Shown here in pieces: positions 1-11,139 of a stretch of DNA of 64,000 nucleotides. A program made the translations under genes and the position numbers. Location: positions 551,719 through 615,718 of the forward strand of contig JAAOMT010000523.1 of the NCBI GenBank assembly GCA_016748015.1. Direction: 5' to 3'. The notes beneath the pieces are model-generated. The model had not been told where the DNA came from. It saw only the letters and a program-made list of their open reading frames with translations, and made no database searches. Each line of letters starts with the position of its first letter. The stretch's first letter is position 1. This DNA comes from Geosiphon pyriformis (lineage: Eukaryota > Glomeromycota > Glomeromycetes > Archaeosporales > Geosiphonaceae).

Positions 1-1480
1 AAGAACAAGAAGAATCTGAGGATCAAAAATTTACTTACCAGAATCTGATCTCAGGAAACCTGGACATTAAAACCCCAAACTTTCAGACTCAGCAAAATCT
101 AAATTTAGAAAATCTGGAAATTGAAACTCTGAACTTTCAAACACAGCATGATTAGAATAATCAAAACCCTAACATTAATAATCAATAACACTTATCTCCA
201 GTAATCATGATTAATTCATTCCCAGCTCCACCAATCAGCGAACAGTAACAACAGCCACCCCAATCACCCCAACAACAACAACAGCAGCTGCTTCAACAGC
301 CACAACCACAACAACTTCAACAACCAAATGTGGATCCAATGGTCTATGTTCCAATAGCAAAACTTGAGAAGTTCACTGGCAAAGAAGATAATGTCTAGAT
401 CTGGCTCAATGACATTGAAAAAGCCATCACAATCAATGGATGGAATGATGCAAAAGCACTTCAAGCCATCCCCTATTTTTTACAGAATACTGCCAACTTG
501 TGATATCAAAGTTTAGTTGCCAAACCTCAAACATTCTAGGAATTTAAAGTTGCATTCCTGGGATATTTCAGTAATAATAACAGTATTAATTACTTAGCCA
601 ACACTTTTACCACCATCAAACAAGGAAAAAATGAAGCAGTCACTACTTACTTAGGATGCTTTCACAGAAATCTGTGCCAAATCCAGACCATACAGACTGA
701 CTATTTTACAGCGCCACAAATCTTAAACCAATTTATCAGAGACCTGTGCAGTAGCATCCTCCAATACATATGTCCAATACATCCAGCAGACCTTCAAGCT
801 GCAGTTACTAATACCAGAGATTTTGAGACAGCTGAACTCAAAGCTAATCATGCCCAAGCCGTAAATCTAGTGATGAATAGATCATCTGAATTGAATTCCA
901 AATTGAAACAACTCAGTAATTCCATTAACCAGAAACTTGAAAGGTACTTAGCTAACAATCATGCAATTTATCAGCCATCCCAACAATGCAATAATTTAGA
1001 AATCACCAATCGCCCACAAAATCAGTCATGTCTATTATCATCGTCCAATCAGCTGTGACAGCAAAAGATGCGTATCTACCACTACTGTGGTAAACAAGGA
1101 CATTTAAGGATTAATTGTAGATTAAAGATAGATAACCAATGATCAGAAAATCAATATCAAAATCCCAATCATCAGTTTTCAACTCTGAATTACCAATTCA
1201 ATCCAGCACCATATCAACTGACTTATCTGTTAATGACACAACAGCCAATATATCAACCACCAGTTTATCAACCACAGCCACCAATAATATATCAACCACT
1301 GCAGCCACAAATAATTTATCAGACACCAGCAGTTCAAACACCACCATCAAACCCAGCTCAAATGACATCAGAAAACTCTAAATTAAGAGTCACCCAAAAC
1401 TGGAGATCAATGATAGTTGTTTACCAACCAATTTTCAGTTCATTTAACCAGCCATCTGGATCACAACAGTGGAGTTCAAG
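1..1480 (+). pseudogene. G1a gag remnant (capsid and nucleocapsid)
   Basis: Gag forms the particle that packages element RNA. The reading shows a Gln/Pro-rich stretch from CAA/CAG runs (about 240-330), then a capsid-like helical domain. This includes the retrotransposon-gag pattern in which an IKQGKNEAV segment is followed by TYLG and LNQFIRDL. A zinc knuckle at 1071-1118 keeps C, H and C, but its first Cys reads Tyr. A second Gln/Pro/Tyr-rich stretch follows (about 1230-1380). Several CAA/CAG-to-stop changes break it. The N terminus lies outside the window. Confidence 0.8.
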
Positions 1481-1649
1481 AACTGGGTATACTCAAAACC
1501 TGAGTTCCCAAAACTATTTAAGTTTTCTGGTTATCACAGAAAACACCCTATTCAATAATCCGAAACCCAACCAAAAACAATCACTCACCAACAACATACC
1601 TCTAGCCACTATCACTAATAACAAATCATTAGCAGCAATCTTTCCATTC

Positions 1650-2070
1650 AAACTCGAGAAAACCACACCAGTCTCATTATTCAGTAAAGTCATTCTTGAT
1701 ACCAAACCAATCACTGCCATGTATACTGACACAAAAATTGATGGCTACACCATCAAACTGATCCTAGATAGTAGATCAGCTGGCAGTATTATCACCAGAC
1801 AACTCATGGACCAATTAGATTGCCAAGTCGATCAAACTGCCAGTACATAAATAATTACTGCTGATAGAGCAACCAAAACTCCAATCGACAAGATTGATAA
1901 CCTCCCTATAGAGGTCAATGACATCATGATATCAATCAAAGCATTAGTGATGGAGACTACCCAGTATCAATCACTTGTTGATAATGACTGGCTGTCCAAA
2001 GCCAATGCAACACTCGATTAGAACACCCAAGAGCTCCAAATTAGTCAAAATGGCTAACATTTATGTGTAC
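1650..2070 (+). pseudogene. G1a aspartic protease domain
   Basis: This is a retropepsin-like domain that would cleave Gag-Pol. The block ITAMYTD precedes the active-site loop at 1767-1775, which reads D-S-R in place of D-S/T-G. The following SAGSIIT and NDWL segments are typical of Gypsy proteases. The Gly-to-Arg change (GGA to AGA) should abolish activity. Same frame as gag, with stops near 1848 and 2019. Confidence 0.8.
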
Positions 2071-2399
2071 TAGCCATGTGTAACCATTTCAAAACCATCA
2101 CCATGCCATCAGCCCCACTTATCAAATTTGAAGGAAAAGAGAAGAAACCTACCTGGGAAGCATACCAAGTTTTCTGGGCTAACACAGAACACAACAAGCT
2201 GCTGCCAGTATCTTTGTGGGATGAAAACAGAAAAAAAAAGCAGAGAAAAAAACTTACCTGGAGAGCAGACCAAGTCTGGGAAACCAACCTTGATTCAAAA
2301 GAACTGACAACTTGGGAATGGGATGAGAGAAAAAAAGAGAAGAGAAAAGTGAAGAAAGAAGAGCCACTACCAGCTATCATTGACAACACTTACTCATAT

Positions 2400-3090
2400 A
2401 CACCACCACAATGATCAAGCTATTGTCAACCAAAGCTAATATGCATCAATTGTGACAAGGAATTGTCGTCAATGGGTGCATGCTGTGGTAACAATAAAGA
2501 ATACCAAATGGTGACCAAATTCTATTGTCGCGCATGCATCATAGAATGCTTTAGATGACCAAAAAGGCAAGAAAAATGGGACAACAAACTCTGTCTAGCT
2601 TGTGTGGAAACCTTACTCGATGAATAAATATGGAACAACATTCCTGGTCGAGAAGAAACGTGTGATGCTTCGTGCCAGTACACAATTCTCATCAGTGACT
2701 GGGTCAAGAAAAAAACACCAATAGAAGCTGCCTAAAGAAGAGCCATACAGCAATTAGACAGTTGTTCACATGACAATGATGAGATATAGAAAATAGTAAT
2801 GGCCAAAATAGAAGGAGCATTATCTAAAGAAATCAGAAAAATAAAAAACAACCCACCAAAACCCATAGAACTTGACTGGAACCCAGAACCAGTCATAAAT
2901 CTTCTGAACCCAGAACAATTTCATGAATACTACCAGGAGTTAGCACTCACTAGAAAAGAGCAGGAGCAATGCTTAGAACAATTGAATACTTGACTATGCC
3001 AACACTGCCTAATTTCCTGTGACTTTCAATATTGTAATAAGTGTGACCTCATTTACAATTCACCACCACACATGATCTACACAATTTCAG
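2400..3090 (+). pseudogene. G1a Cys-rich double module between protease and dUTPase
   Basis: Module A (about 2440-2700) carries CINC, then KLSSMGA, then YCRAC, KWDNK, CLAC and a terminal CDASCQY. A charged helical linker containing EFHEYYQELA-like residues follows. Module B (about 2994-3055) reads C-x2-C, LISCD, YCNKC. The spacing suggests two zinc-binding folds. I do not recognise either domain. The same two modules occur in G1c, G2a, G2b and G4y at the same place, so they are a fixed part of pol. An Asp/Asn/Ser-rich spacer (3090-3250) leads into dUTPase. Confidence 0.7.
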
Positions 3091-3299
3091 AGGAAGATGA
3101 ACCAATGAGCAACTGTGCATCAGAATCGGAATTAACTTTCAATTCTGATTCAAACTCCAACAACAATGATGACAAAAACAACAGTTCCAGCTTTGCTCAA
3201 TATAGCAATAAAAATAACAATGATTCGGACTCCAATTTAAACTCCGAAATATACATTGTGCTTCTTAATTTCTCCAAGAAACAGAAACTTAAATAGTTC

Positions 3300-4090
3300 A
3301 GTGATAATGGTAAAGGTATTATGTCAGAACATGCACATAATACTGATGCAGGGTTTGATTTGAAATATCCAGAGAAAGATCTCATCAAATTGGAACCACA
3401 TTTGTGCATTTGCATTAATCTGAAAATAGCACTGGAAATTCCAGCAACAACAATAGTTCAACTAGCATCCAGAAGTAGTTTAGCAAAAAAAGAGATAAAC
3501 ATCAGAGGAGGAATAATTAATGCAGAATATGTAGAAAATATCATTGCTATGTTACAAAATGATTCAGAAAAAGCATATACTATAGATCCAAACAAAAAGA
3601 TAGCACAGGCAATATTCCTATCTCTGGTGAAAATAGCTCAATTAGTGTCAGTGGGAAACAGAAAAGAATTAGGGATTACTGCTAAAGGGATACAGAGATT
3701 CAGATCAATGGGTAAAATAGATATACCAGTTAATATGGCAGAAGAAAAGGTTATTGACAAAGGAGAAATTATTTCAATCTGTCAAACAATTTCTATTCCA
3801 CCATATGACCAGTATAGGTTAACCATAAAAAGAGAAGTAAAGAATCAAGCTCAACTGTTTGAAGCAAAAGCTACCATTTGCAAATTAGAAGAGACTGGAC
3901 TTATTAATCTCTATATATCAGCCAAAAGCCCGAAAAACATCAAAATTCTCATTTACAACACAATAGGAAGTATTATTAAAATACCAAAAGGAACTATTAT
4001 TGGATATTTAACCACTGAAGTTGAGGATCAACCACTAAACCATATTCCGGATTTTCCACAACTTTGTGAATATGTAGACATCATATTACA
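3300..4090 (+). pseudogene. G1a dUTPase domain with C-terminal extension
   Basis: Trimeric dUTPases hydrolyse dUTP to dUMP and limit uracil in cDNA. Motif 1 reads DAGFDL, motif 2 SRSSLAKKE, motif 3 GGIINAEY (the usual catalytic Asp is Asn here), motif 4 KKIAQAIF, and motif 5 is decayed (GIQRFRS for G-x-x-GFGST). About 110 residues of unassigned beta-rich sequence follow before RT (…KIPKGTIIGYLTTE…). One long open stretch covers 3321-4265. Judged inactive from motifs 3 and 5. Confidence 0.85.
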
Positions 4091-4119
4091 AACTATATAC
4101 AGACAAAATGAATGTTATC

Positions 4120-5100
4120 TGCTCCAACCAGAACAATTGGAACAGATAAACATAGGAAATCTAGACTCACTTCAACAAATACAACTAAAGATGCTACTCA
4201 GCAATTTCAATGACATCTTTGCTAGTGAAAATGAATTTAGCCACACCAACATCATTCAGCATTAGATTAAGACTGGAAATGCAATGCCAATTAAACAAAA
4301 AGCATACAGAATACCACCAGCTAGCTACAAGATTATTCATCAAGAAATTAACTGAATGCTTGACAATAGGCTAATTCAACTATCAATGAGCCCATGGTCA
4401 TCACCAGTAGTACTAGTCCAGAAGAAAAATGTAAAAATCCATTTCTGTGTGAATTATTGAAAACTAAATGGAGTGACTAAAAGTGATAGCTATCCAACTC
4501 TAAAAATCTAAGAACTATTCAACACTTTTGGAGGAAATAAATGGTTCTTGATACTAGATTTAGATAGTGGTTACTGGCAAGTAGCCATGGATTCAGCCAA
4601 CAAAAAAAAAACAGCATTCACCACAAGAGAAGAAAATTTTGAGTTTGAAATCATGCCATTTGGCTTGATAAATGCTCTAGCAACATTCCAACAGCTCATG
4701 AAAATTGTCTATACTGGATTACTATGGAAATCAGTAGTTATATACTTGGATGACACCAATGTGTTTTCAAAAACATTTGATGATCATTTGCATTATCTCC
4801 AACAAATGTTTGAAGGATTAAGAAGAGCTGGACTAAAACTAAATGTGACCAAATGTTTCTTTGGAAAAACTGAACTCAAGTTTTTGGGACATGTGGTGAG
4901 CAAAGATAGAATCAAAACAAATCCAGACAAGATTAAAATTGTCAAGAACTTTTTAGTATTAAATAATCTTACAGAATTGAGAGCATTTTTGGAATTTGCC
5001 AGATACTACTGCTGCTTTATAAAAAACTTTTCCAAAATAGCTCAACTACTACACCAACTCCAAACAAAGAATGTAAAGTATAAATGGACAGGAACTCAAC
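4120..5100 (+). pseudogene. G1a reverse transcriptase
   Basis: Ty3/Gypsy RT. The primer-grip side shows PPASYK, then the VLVQKKN finger, DLDSGYWQVA, FTTREENFEFEIMPFGL, and the catalytic YLDD at 4743-4754 (intact), then KCFFGKTELKFLGHVVSKD. Stops lie before 4548 (for example at 4353 and 4458) and the ORF is open from 4548 to 5180. This is one of only two RT copies in the window with both catalytic Asp residues of the YLDD box. Confidence 0.9.
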
Positions 5101-5530
5101 AAGAAGCTTTTGACATATTAAGAAGAAAGCTTATTCAAGCTTCAGTATTATGTATCCAGACCACGGCAAACCATTCATAATTACCACTGATGCATCAAAC
5201 CAAGCATTGGGAGCAGTACTCTCACAGAAAAGACCCGATGGAAGAGAGCATCCAGTAGCTTATGCCAGTAGAAGTTTAAGTCCAGCTGAGAAGAACTATG
5301 GAACTCCAGCACTAGAACACTTAGCTATCTATTGGGCTGTCATCAAATAAAAGAAATACTTGAGCCAAAAGTTTGAAGTGTATACTGATCACAAAGGATT
5401 GATTTCAATTCAGAAATAAGAATTTGTAGACAATTGCCATGCCAGATAGAAAATAGAACTTTCACCATTCAATTATACAGTACATTATAAAAAAAGAAAA
5501 AACAATAGAAATGCTGATAGATTGTCATGA
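5100..5530 (+). pseudogene. G1a RNase H
   Basis: Gypsy RNase H degrades RNA in the cDNA hybrid. [16 protein letters not shown] carries the first catalytic Asp, [17 protein letters not shown] follows, then YTDHKGL. A single-base loss near 5150, judged against the intact reading in G1c, shifts the frame within the domain. It follows RT with no gap. Confidence 0.85.
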
Positions 5531-6958
5531 ATAAGACAAATTTAAAAACATTTCAACCCAAAAATATAACAAAAGATGAACACACAAAAATACCAACAAT
5601 TTCAGCATTATATAAATACTCAATTGTTCAAAGAGAAATTATCTCAAAAAGAACAAAGCAACATAAAACAACAATCAAAATATTTTATCAATCATCAAAA
5701 TATACTTTACTAGAAAAACAGAAGAAATCCAGATCAACTAACTAGAGTAATCACAGAATCAGAGAAAGAAACAATATTATTCAACATGCACTCAGACCCA
5801 ACAGCAGAACATTTTTATAAAGAAGCAACTATGGAAAGAACCAGAAAAAGATATTATTGGCCATCAATGTATCCAAACATCATCCAATATGTTCAAAATT
5901 GTGATGCTTGTCAGAGAAGAGGAGGAACAAAACCCAGTAAACCATTAAGACCAATCAAAGTGGGACAACTATTTGATCGAATTGGAATTGATCTAGTCAG
6001 ACCATTAACAATTATCAGCAGAGACAACAGATATATTGCAGTAGCCATGGACTATCTTACTAAATAGCCAGAAGCAAAAACCATTCAAAGAGCAGATGCA
6101 GAACCTGTTGCTGAATTTGTTCATCAAGATTTGATCTGTCGACATGGATGTCCAAAAAAACTATTATCAGATCAAAAAACTCACTTTGTAAATAGAACAT
6201 TGACAAAATTAAGTCAAAGATTTGGGATAAAAAGACTATTATTATTACCATACCATCTACAAACAAATGTATTAATTGAAAAATTTAACAGAATATTGTG
6301 TGAAGCAATCGCCAAGATCAGTTAAAAAAACCAGGACAAATGAGATTTGGTTATACTATCAGTATTATTTGCTTATTGGACAATGAAGCAAGACACTATA
6401 CAAGCAATACTATTTGAATTAATATACAATAAAACAGCAATATTACCAGTTAAGATAGAAATACAAATATATCTAACAGAACCAATAACAGAAGATAATT
6501 TCCAAGAAACATTGTTGAGAAGAACATATGACTTAATAGAAACACTAGAAAACAGACAATGAAAAGCAGCTGATAACATTTAAAAGTCACAAGAAAAGCA
6601 AAAAAAATGACATGATAACCAACTACCAAATAAACCAGTTGAATTCAAGATTGGAGACAAAGTACTATTATATTGTACCAAAGCAGAAAAACAATGGAGT
6701 GAAAAATTTGATCCCAAATGGGATGAACCATTTTACATAGAAAAAATTTTTGGAAATAAAACTTATAAATTAAGATGGAACAACAAAATCTTAACCAAAG
6801 CAGCACATGATGATTAACTGAAACCATATCACCAGATAGCATTATCATCTACCAATAACATTTCACAACTGGGAGTACAAAGAATAATAGTTCAACCAGA
6901 TAAGATTCCACAAGATTTGGAATCAATAATAGTTATTGAACCAAACATGTCAAATTAA
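5531..6958 (+). pseudogene. G1a integrase
   Basis: The HHCC zinc-binding domain (H-x6-H in the HSDPTAEH block, CDACQRR near 5908) is followed by the DDE core: GIDLV (about 5985), LLSDQ (about 6167) and IEKFN (about 6275), with exactly 35 residues between the second D and E. The C-terminal part carries FKIGDKVLLYCTKAEKQW-like residues. TGG-to-TAG at about 6066 and other stops break it. Integrase inserts the cDNA; copies here made 4-bp duplications. Confidence 0.88.
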
Positions 6959-6991
6959 ACAACCAAAAGAGTATATAAAGACACAGTACAC

Positions 6992-7648
6992 ATGACAAAA
7001 TCAACCAAGAAAATGAAAATACCAGATTATATTCACACTTTAGCTCAACAATTGTTCCAAGCCTTAAGTAAACAACAGTTAGATATAGAAATTGTTATTA
7101 ACAACCAAATAATTTGCTATTGAAACATCCAAAAAAAAATAAAAAATACACCATACTAGCAACCACCAAAGAACAATAAAAACTGGACAGATAACTTAAT
7201 AGAAAAAGTAAAGAACACTTTTGAGAAAATACCTGTTATGGTATCAACAGAAAAGCTTACAAAAGAAAATTGGAAGCAATGAACAGAACGACTTCCAATA
7301 TCATATTGCTACTACCAGTTAGGTCAAAAATTAAATATTCAGGAGTTGTATATTAACAAATCCAAGAAAATATTTAACCAAAACATAATACAACAAATTA
7401 AAAAATTTATTGGAAAAAAACCGAATTCAACACTATATGTTAGAACAATATACTGACTATACAACATATTTCAAGACTATTCAGAAATACTGTTACACTC
7501 TGACATGGAAACCATAATCATTAATCAATAAGGAAGAATGAACAATACACAAGTAGAAGACATAAAAAACAGAGTCAAACAAACAATACTTGAAAAAGAA
7601 GTATTAGAATTAATTCAAAACGAAAATTTTGATGGAGCTCAATATTAA
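6992..7648 (+). pseudogene. G1a accessory ORF in env position
   Basis: About 218 codons in one frame with several stops, between integrase and the polypurine tract. The ATG at 6992 starts a Lys-rich N terminus and then PDYIHTLAQQLFQAL. The C-terminal half has YYQLGQKL, a basic helix and a LYNIFQ segment. It ends NFDGAQY. Homologous ORFs lie at the same place in G1b, G3 and (diverged) G2. It shares frame with integrase, so it may be a C-terminal extension of pol or a separate protein. No signal peptide or transmembrane segment is seen, so it is not a typical env. Function unknown. Confidence 0.65.
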
Positions 7649-7662
7649 AAAAAAGAAAATAA
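7649..7662 (+). promoter_or_regulatory. G1a polypurine tract
   Basis: An A-rich purine run with one G directly abuts the 3' LTR start and follows the last stop codon of the accessory ORF. This is the expected primer for plus-strand DNA synthesis. The equivalents at 56031-56041 (G1e) and on the minus strand beside the G3 LTR have the same position. Confidence 0.7.
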
Positions 7663-8515
7663 TATTATTCATAGAAAAAAGAAAACAGATATAGAAAAAT
7701 AGTAAACCAATAGAAGAGTAGTAGTTAGCACATGAGCACATTGCTTAGCAATATAAAGCAATGTTAGAAATCACAGCACATTGCTCAGCAATATAGAGCA
7801 ATGTTAAGAAAATATGACATATTGCTTAGCAATATGAGCATTGCTTAAGAAATTATAGCACATTGCTCAAGAATGTGAACAATCTTGTAGAACCCAAATT
7901 ATGTATATATAGCAATAGCATTAGAAGTAAAAAGAGCAGAATCCTTCTATTAGAAAACTTTTCAGTTTAGATTTGATCTAAGCAACCTTCCATTCACAAA
8001 TATTAATAAATAATTATTCACTATCTCAATTCACTCTTCACTATCAATCTTTCATGTTGATAGTAATTGATACTTAACTATACTGGAACAATAGCTCTTG
8101 ATTATGACTATTGACGGAATACTAACTTGCAATTGCTTTTCATTATTTCATTATTTTCTTTTATTTTCTTTTATTTCTTTTGTTATTTCTTTGGGTTTTA
8201 TTAAATTGATTAAGAATTAAGCACTAAGATACAGACGTCATAGAGACTGGTAAAAATCTTGTGAAATAAGAGTAGAACACTTATAAATTTGAAGATAGCT
8301 TACCAGGAGAATTACTGGCCACTATACTGAGAAAGAAATTCGATAGAATTGTGATTCCAAGAGGCTACTGAAAACTACTATTAAATCTCTGTTCATTATA
8401 CAAAAAACTTCACAACAAAATCTTCAGATAAAACAACATCTTCAGATATTACCAACTAATCACCAAGTTATGGATTTGTTATTTGACTTAAGACCCTAAA
8501 TAATCATCTGTAATA
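7663..8515 (+). repeat. G1a 3' LTR
   Basis: 853 bp. Its start (TATTATTCATAG) and end (CATCTGTAATA) are mutated versions of the TGTTA…TAACA ends seen in the other G1 LTRs. It contains a palindrome array, a TATA box at 7903-7911, and a U5 end matching the LTRs at 56046-56966 and 61576-62283. DNA after 8515 resumes a minus-strand RT. Confidence 0.88.
7738..7911 (+). promoter_or_regulatory. U3 palindrome array and TATA box of G1a LTR
   Basis: Four copies of a near-perfect palindrome, ATTGCTYAGCAAT, start at 7740, 7780, 7821 and 7862 (last one degenerate), a period of about 41 bp. They end some 30 bp before GTATATATA. The position directly upstream of the TATA suggests an upstream activating region. 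No factor is assigned. Confidence 0.6.
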
Positions 8516-9432
8516 CCATCCAATTATACTTGGTGTTCTTTGTTTGGAGCTGATGTAATAATTGAACTATTTTAGAAAAGTTTTTGATAAAACAGCAGTA
8601 GTATTCCACAAATTCCAAGAATGCTCATAATTCAGTCAAGTTGGTAGATACTGGAAAGTTTTTGATTATCTCAATTTTGTCTGGATCTGTTTTGATTCCA
8701 TCTTTGCTTACTATATGTCTCAAAAATTTTAATTCTGTTTTTCTAAAGAAGCATTTGTTGGCATTTAACTTTAGTCTTGCTCTTTTTAGTTTTTCAAATA
8801 CTTATTGGAGATAATGCAAATGCTCATCAAATATCTTAAAGAACATATTAATGTCATCCAGATATACAACTACTGATTTCCATAGCAGTCCAGTATAGAC
8901 AATTTTTATGAGTCATTGAAATGTGGTAGAAGCATTTATCAAGCCAAATGGCATAACCTTGAATTTGAAATTCTCTTCTCATATTGTAAAAGCTGTTTTC
9001 TCTTTATCTTCTAGTTTTATGGCTACTTGTCAATAATCACTGTCTAAGTCTAAAGTCAAAAACAATTTTTTTTCTCCAAAAGCATTGAAAAGTTTTTGGA
9101 TCTTTGGAGTTGGGTAGCTATCTCCCTTAGTTACTTCATTAAGTTTCTGGTAATCCACACAAAAATGGATTTTTCTATTCTTCTTATGAACTAGTACCAC
9201 TAATAATGACTATAAGCTCATTGATAGTTGAATTAATCCATTATTCAACATCCAATTGATTTTTTGATAAATAATCTTATGGCTGGCTAGTAGTACTTGG
9301 TGTTATGGATAAACTTAATAAAGTAGAAAGATGGTAATATTTGGTGCTCTCAATTATTGGTAAGACATGTTTCACATAATTTTGGTAGCTTAATCTTGAT
9401 TATCAGTCTTTGAAGGTCTTATTTTATTGGTT
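8516..9432 (-). pseudogene. G1-like RT fragment (host of the G1a insertion)
   Basis: Read on the minus strand this is Gypsy RT: HKIIYQKINW, CVDYQKLNEVTKGDSYPTPK, the intact catalytic box YLDD (8853-8864), KCFFRKTELKFLRH and NFSKIVQLLHQLQTKN up to 8516. It is cut by G1a on the left and by the G3 LTR on the right. Sequence right of about 9330 is poorly conserved linker between dUTPase and RT. Confidence 0.82.
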
Positions 9433-10342
9433 GTGAATTTATCTGTTGAGTTTTTTGGTTATAAGACACAAAGTTTTGGTTCTTGCTAATTGCAACTTCT
9501 TATAAAGATGAGCTTTCTTTTCCGAGCTAATAAGTGCAGTTGTTAGGGTCTAACATTGTTTTTTTGTCTTTTTGGTAAGCTATTAAGATAATGTTAATAT
9601 CCAAAAACCTAGAAGAAGCTTCTCTCTTTTACTAGGCTATCACAAAATCTATTCCTAGACAGTTGATTTTACTATGTTGCTGTTCCACAAGAAAAAAAGA
9701 AAAAAAAGAAAAAGAAAATAAAAAAAAAGAAAGAAAATAAAAGAAAAAGATAAATTAGTATTGTTAATTGTCATGATCAAGAGCAATTGGTCCAAATTGT
9801 TAATAGTTTGAAGCAGTTATGCTAAGAGCATTTGTTCTAGAACAAAAGTATGAAACAATGATTAATTCACGTAAATTTCACAAAGTTCAAGAACATAAAT
9901 TTATGATTCAGATTTCTTAATAATTGATTTATTTCAGAAGATGAATATAAAATATAATAAATAATAAAGGAATATGGATATTTGATTCTTGTTTAGTAAT
10001 TCATATCTATTTGTCTGTTTTTCTACCTTCTACAACTACTTGCTTTTATACATTCTTTTGGTTTTGCAGAATTGTTTCTGATTGTTTTGTTATTGCTAAT
10101 TATTGCTTTGTTATTTCTGTTATTGTTTTGTTCTTCTATGTTATTACTAGTTATTCTACATTATAACATGTTATCTGGTGTTATTATATGTTATTCTGTA
10201 TTATTCTACATTATAACACATTAATCTGTGCTATCCTAAGTTATAACATATTATCCAACATTATTGTATGCTATCCTGTGTTATGTTACATTTTGGTTAT
10301 GTTTTTTTATAATTTTGGATCAATTTCTTTACTTGGATAATA
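9433..10342 (-). repeat. G3 3' LTR
   Basis: Defined by homology to the G1 LTRs over 9580-9830 (the TACTAGGCTATC block, then a long purine run, then the AATTAGTATT block). The right edge abuts the end of a minus-strand ORF that ends RAQF, as the G1 ORFs end GAQY. The left edge, near TGTGAATTT, is less certain. The purine run at about 9690-9755 is a microsatellite-like part of this LTR. Confidence 0.65.
10135..10290 (-). repeat. U3 repeat array of G3 LTR
   Basis: Imperfect repeats of about 25-30 bp built on GTTATTCTACATTATAACA-type units. They occupy the place of the palindrome array of G1 but are unrelated in sequence. I see no clear TATA box beside this array. Confidence 0.6.
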
Positions 10343-10356
10343 TTATCCCTCTTTTT

Positions 10357-11130
10357 TTAGAATTGAGCTCTTGTGAAATTGTATGTATCTGTTTCTATGT
10401 CTTTTTTTGTGTAATGTTTGATGGTTGTGTTAAGTATTGTTTTTTGTAGGTCTTCAAACTGTCAATTGATAATTTGTCTTATGTTTTTAACTGTTATTGT
10501 CTTTATAGATCCATACAACAGTACATTTGGACAAAGTTAGAAAGTAGTATATAATTGGTATGCTGCTTTGTAATGTAGGGTCAGGTTGCTTTTTCTTATG
10601 AATTTTTCTACTTGTTGCATTGCTTCTTTGTTGAAAGTTTTCTGGCTAAAGTTTCATATGGTGTCTTTAAGTTTAATTGTTTACCTATTTTGTAGAACCA
10701 ATAAGCTGAAAAAAGTCTTTCTTTCCATTCTTTTGTGTTGTCTGGTGTCTATTCCCCTGTTTCGGGAAGATCAATCTTATAAGCTAAAGCTTCTTTAATT
10801 TCTTTGAGTTTGGGAACCAAGTATCTTCTTTTATAAACTTTTTCTCATTCCTTCACTCTTTTTTCAAGCCATGCCCAAGACAATTTAATTTCTTTTTGTA
10901 AAATTTCTTTCTCAGATGGAGTGTAGAGATGAGAATGATTAATTTTAGTTGAACTTATGCCCATCTCTTTCTTGCTTCTATCTTTATAGCATATTTTTTT
11001 TCTATTAATTGTTACTTCTATTTGAGGAGAAAATTGTTGAATTGCATCAAATAGTTGTTTCGAAAGTTGTAAAATTTGATCTGACAAGTTTATGTTGAAA
11101 GTTTTATTGTTTTTTGCTGTTTTTCAAATG
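10357..11130 (-). pseudogene. G3 accessory ORF in env position
   Basis: The N-terminal part reads DQILQLSKQLFDAIQQF, comparable with the same region of G1. A later segment has FYKIGKQLNL, then LTLHYKAAYQLY. The C terminus is IKHYTKK…RAQF with a stop at 10357-10359. Frameshifts break the middle. It is the same class of protein as the G1 and G2 accessory ORFs: helical, Lys/Gln-rich, no membrane segments. Function not recognised. Confidence 0.6.
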
Positions 11131-11139
11131 CTATATATA

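Larger units (their letters stand above)
1..8515 (+). mobile_element. Ty3/Gypsy retrotransposon G1a (5' end outside window)
   Basis: The order is gag, protease, Cys-rich module, dUTPase, RT, RNase H, integrase, extra ORF and 3' LTR. RT-RNase H before integrase is the Ty3/Gypsy order. Gag to RT lie in one reading frame (codons starting at multiples of 3). A one-base loss near 5150 in RNase H moves the rest to the next frame. Many in-frame stops make this copy dead. The 5' LTR is left of the window. The element sits inside a minus-strand RT remnant that resumes at 8516. Confidence 0.92.

Noticed and set aside
7738-7880. CRISPR-like array
   Set aside because: Units of about 41 bp are degenerate throughout, with no conserved-repeat and unique-spacer alternation, and they sit in an LTR U3 region of a eukaryote.
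9330-9350. LTR end plus primer-binding site (TAATATTTGGTGCTCTC) in plus orientation
   Set aside because: No LTR lies upstream. Read on the minus strand it is the linker coding region just before RT (GAG-AGC-ACC), so the match is chance.
10264-10449. Hydrophobic plus-strand ORF as a membrane protein
   Set aside because: It lies opposite the end of the G3 accessory ORF and the LTR; hydrophobicity comes from the T-rich strand.
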